From: Fibrobacter sp.
GTDB lineage: Bacteria; Fibrobacterota; Fibrobacteria; Fibrobacterales; Fibrobacteraceae
Direction of reading: 5' to 3'
Assembly: GCA_012841225.1 (NCBI GenBank)
Contig: DUVD01000308.1
Coordinates: 1-6,284, forward strand
Length of the DNA: 6,284 nt
Part shown: positions 4,076 through 6,284 of the stretch, in pieces
Numbering within the stretch: position 1 is the first letter of the stretch
Layout of the letters: each line of letters begins with the position of its first letter
Position numbers and translations under genes: made by a program
Notes under the pieces: generated by a model
Database searches by the model: none
Told to the model about the DNA's origin: nothing
What the model saw: only the letters and a program-made list of their open reading frames with translations

Positions 4076-6284
4076 ATGTTGTCAAATAAAATAAAATTAA
4101 TTGGTATATTCCTTTTATCGCTTTTAGCCACCTCTCTATCTGCAGCGACTTACAATACTGCTATCCCTATGAGAGTTGGGCCTGTGAGCGCTTATGGAGC
4201 ACTCGGGACTAATGGTAATAAAATTGTAAGTATAGCTAAACCAACTAAACAAGTAATGCTGCGTGGCCTAAGCTTCTTTTGGTCGGACGATACGGGGCTT
4301 CCTTATTATACCGCTGATGTGGTAGAGTACGCAGCAACCAAATTGAACGCCGATGTACTCCGCTTTGCCATGGCCATTCAGTACTACAATAGCCAAGGCA
4401 GCGCAAGCGAGCCTATATTAAAATCATACATGACCGAAGAAGCACTAATGAAAGTCGCTTTAGATGAAATGGTTACTGCCGCAATTGAAAACGACATTTA
4501 CTTAATTATTGATTGGCACACTCACCGCGCCGAGCAAGAACAAGCTAAGGCAAAGGCGTTTTTTACTTATGCGGCACAGCGCTATGCCAAAGTACCGAAT
4601 ATCATTTGGGAAGTCTACAACGAACCTGTTAACAGTAGCTGGGGCGCAGTTAAAAATTATGCCGAAGACGTTATTGGTGCAATTCGCACCCACTCTCAAA
4701 ACTTGGCGCTCGTAGGGACTCCAAACTGGTGCCAAAAAATTAACGATGTTAATGGTTCCACCGTAAGCAAGACTAATGTCGCTTATGTCTTCCATTTTTA
4801 TGCTGGTAGCCACTCTGTGAACGAATTTGGCAGTAGAATTACAAGCACTCTCAATGCAGGAAACCCTGTATTTATTTCAGAGTGGGGCACGACTAATGCA
4901 GACGGTAATGGCTCTCCAAATAGCGGGGAATCTCAAAACTGGTTTACTTTTATGGAGACTAATAAAATTAGTAGCTGTAATTGGTCTATTAGACACGCTA
5001 AAAATGATGACGGGTCGAACGAAGCTTCAGCAATGTTTAACGGAGAAACCACACTTAACACCAAGGCAGCTTTAGCATCGGCTACTTTCAGCGCTTCTGG
5101 CAACATTGTTAAAAACTACTTAAATCAAAATAAATCCTCTTGGGCAGACACTCTAACAGCAGGAAAAACAAGCGGTAGCTGTTACTTTGCACCAGTCACA
5201 GTCGAAGAAACACAAGGTACCGTAACTGGAAAAGCAAAAAGCTCTTGTACTTATACCTCTAGCAATCAAGATGTAGCGACTATTAGTGGTGGCACTATTA
5301 CTGTTAAAAAAGCTGGTCTAGCCACTTTTACCGCAAACGATGGCACATTAAGCGTCTTTGTTGCAACTAAAGTCCCAAGCCAAACCTACTTTATTAGGGC
5401 TTTTATTTGTCGGATGAATAAAAGCTGTTCAGGTTCAAGTGGACTTAATTCTTATTCTTCTGGTGGTAATGAAAATGAACAAAAAGCTAACACCACAACA
5501 AACCAAGGTACAAATGTGACTATCACCTCCAGTAATCCGAGCGTTATTTCTGTAACTAAAACAAAGTGCACTGGTGTCGGCTGCATTGCTAGTAATATAG
5601 GAGCAGATATTTGGGCATTTAAATTTTTACAAAAAGGGACTTCTGAGATTCGAGTTACAGCCCCAGCCACCTCCACTCATGGCTCATACGACACTGTATT
5701 GACAATGGCTTATCTAAAAAACATCCAAAAATTATCTTCCGTTTTTGCAAATGCCATTGTTGAAAAAGGCTCCATAACAGACATGCTTCCAACTACTGCC
5801 TTAAATGAGAATGCCCCGGTAACTTATACCTTTAGTAATCCAGGCTACGCCTCCATTATGGGCAGCAACCTGGTCGCCGGTGACATTGATGTACTTATTA
5901 ACATTACCGCTAATACCCCAGAAACAGCCACTTATGAAGCACTAGGAACCGCTATAGATGGCACTGTCAACGGTGTAACAAAACTAGTCGCTATCGGGAC
6001 TGGTGCTCTCAACGCCACTATCCCAGTCAAGACAATTCAAGTTTCAAAGGTCTTAACGCCCTTTAAGCTAGGTGCTACTCCAGAAGGCCTTCGCTTAAGC
6101 TTAGATCAAAGTGGATTCGTCTCTATTCAATTCTTAGACCTCACTGGTCGAGAAGTCAGGAGCCCCATCTCGAATAATATGGCTGCAGGAAACCACTGGA
6201 TTCCAATAAATGGTTTAGAGGCTGGGTCTTACCTCATTCGTGTAAAGCAAGGCATAAGGTCTAAAACCATTCCCTGGACAAAGA
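4076..6284 (+). CDS. Secreted GH5 endoglucanase (GH5_2-like) with Ig-like modules and sorting domain, 3' end cut by window
   Basis: The frame is open for 736 codons to the window edge. ATG 4073 is an alternative start. Residues 1-24 are a signal peptide ending LSA-A. The GH5 TIM barrel spans about 30-350 and contains LRG (62-64), Arg96 in LRFAMA, His148 in IDWHTH, IIWEVYNEP with acid/base Glu183, His240 in VFHFY, ISEWGT with nucleophile Glu269, and CNWS with Trp303. These are the conserved GH5 active-site residues, and their arrangement resembles subfamily 2 endo-beta-1,4-glucanases (retaining). Behind the barrel, residues 380-430 form a Big_2/Ig-like repeat (YTSSNQDVATISG). A second repeat at about 480-548 (SSNPSVISV) is preceded by an insertion with paired cysteines, and a third, weaker beta module lies at about 575-655. 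Residues from 662 on (LSLDQSGFVSIQFLDLTGRE, GLEAGSYLIRV) form a T9SS type A-like sorting domain ending in a basic stretch, so only a few residues should be missing. It probably shares an mRNA with the GH8 gene and acts on the same beta-glucan outside the cell. Confidence 0.92.
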   Translation, partial: MLSNKIKLIGIFLLSLLATSLSAATYNTAIPMRVGPVSAYGALGTNGNKIVSIAKPTKQVMLRGLSFFWSDDTGLPYYTADVVEYAATKLNADVLRFAMAIQYYNSQGSASEPILKSYMTEEALMKVALDEMVTAAIENDIYLIIDWHTHRAEQEQAKAKAFFTYAAQRYAKVPNIIWEVYNEPVNSSWGAVKNYAEDVIGAIRTHSQNLALVGTPNWCQKINDVNGSTVSKTNVAYVFHFYAGSHSVNEFGSRITSTLNAGNPVFISEWGTTNADGNGSPNSGESQNWFTFMETNKISSCNWSIRHAKNDDGSNEASAMFNGETTLNTKAALASATFSASGNIVKNYLNQNKSSWADTLTAGKTSGSCYFAPVTVEETQGTVTGKAKSSCTYTSSNQDVATISGGTITVKKAGLATFTANDGTLSVFVATKVPSQTYFIRAFICRMNKSCSGSSGLNSYSSGGNENEQKANTTTNQGTNVTITSSNPSVISVTKTKCTGVGCIASNIGADIWAFKFLQKGTSEIRVTAPATSTHGSYDTVLTMAYLKNIQKLSSVFANAIVEKGSITDMLPTTALNENAPVTYTFSNPGYASIMGSNLVAGDIDVLINITANTPETATYEALGTAIDGTVNGVTKLVAIGTGALNATIPVKTIQVSKVLTPFKLGATPEGLRLSLDQSGFVSIQFLDLTGREVRSPISNNMAAGNHWIPINGLEAGSYLIRVKQGIRSKTIPWTK

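Noticed and set aside
4060..4076. GH8 and GH5 frames as one gene split by a frameshift
   Set aside because: The GH8 protein ends with a complete sorting-like domain and TAA. The next gene has its own AGGAG site and signal peptide, so they are two separate genes.
4502..4813. Minus-strand open frame of 103 codons inside the GH5 gene
   Set aside because: It lies opposite the catalytic core of the GH5 enzyme (the YNEP region), has no ribosome site I could identify and no known domain.
5452..5676. Minus-strand open frame with hydrophobic content inside the GH5 Ig-like region
   Set aside because: Its hydrophobicity comes from the Thr/Asn-rich codons on the opposite strand. The GH5 frame continues without interruption through it.
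1..6284. Cellulosome parts (dockerin or cohesin), transposon ends, CRISPR repeats or defence genes
   Set aside because: No dockerin-type duplicated calcium motifs, no long terminal inverted repeats, no regularly spaced repeat array and no nuclease or helicase motifs are visible. The C-terminal domains fit secretion sorting instead.

Overview
The window reads as a plant cell wall degradation locus from a Fibrobacter-like bacterium (phylum Fibrobacterota, fibre-degrading gut or rumen type). Several features point there. The DNA is AT-leaning. A lipoprotein has a CGDD start followed by a Pro/Ser-rich linker. Two glycoside hydrolase family 8 (GH8) enzymes and one family 5 (GH5) enzyme are clustered. 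Three of the four proteins end in a C-terminal domain resembling the type A sorting domain of the type IX secretion system (T9SS). The genus assignment is an inference from protein style, not from a marker gene.

Layout: positions 1-512 (minus) hold the 5' part of a GH8 lipoprotein gene that runs off the left edge. Positions 513-685 are a spacer with a CRP-type half-site pair (601-614) and a strong intrinsic terminator (641-671) that ends the next gene. Positions 686-1627 (minus) encode a 313-residue secreted protein with a carbohydrate-binding-like beta-rich module and a sorting domain. Positions 1628-1917 are a 290-bp AT-rich divergent spacer with several short inverted and direct repeats and no RNA gene that I can see. 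Positions 1918-4062 (plus) encode a complete 714-residue modular GH8 endoglucanase. Thirteen bases further on, positions 4076-6284 (plus) encode a GH5 endoglucanase with Ig-like modules. It reaches into its C-terminal sorting domain and probably lacks only a few codons at the right edge.

How it works together: the two plus-strand genes look like a two-gene operon making two secreted endo-beta-1,4-glucanases with different folds. The minus-strand genes supply a probable non-catalytic carbohydrate-binding surface protein and a second, lipid-anchored GH8 enzyme. The binding-like module of the non-catalytic protein resembles the module behind the GH8 domain of the divergent gene. This suggests both are aimed at the same polysaccharide or surface. 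I see no mobile element, CRISPR array, tRNA/rRNA or defence system. The most notable points are the shared module across the divergent promoter region, the lipoprotein versus sorting-domain versions of GH8 side by side, the paired-cysteine Ig-like region of the GH5 enzyme, and the clustered candidate operator sites.
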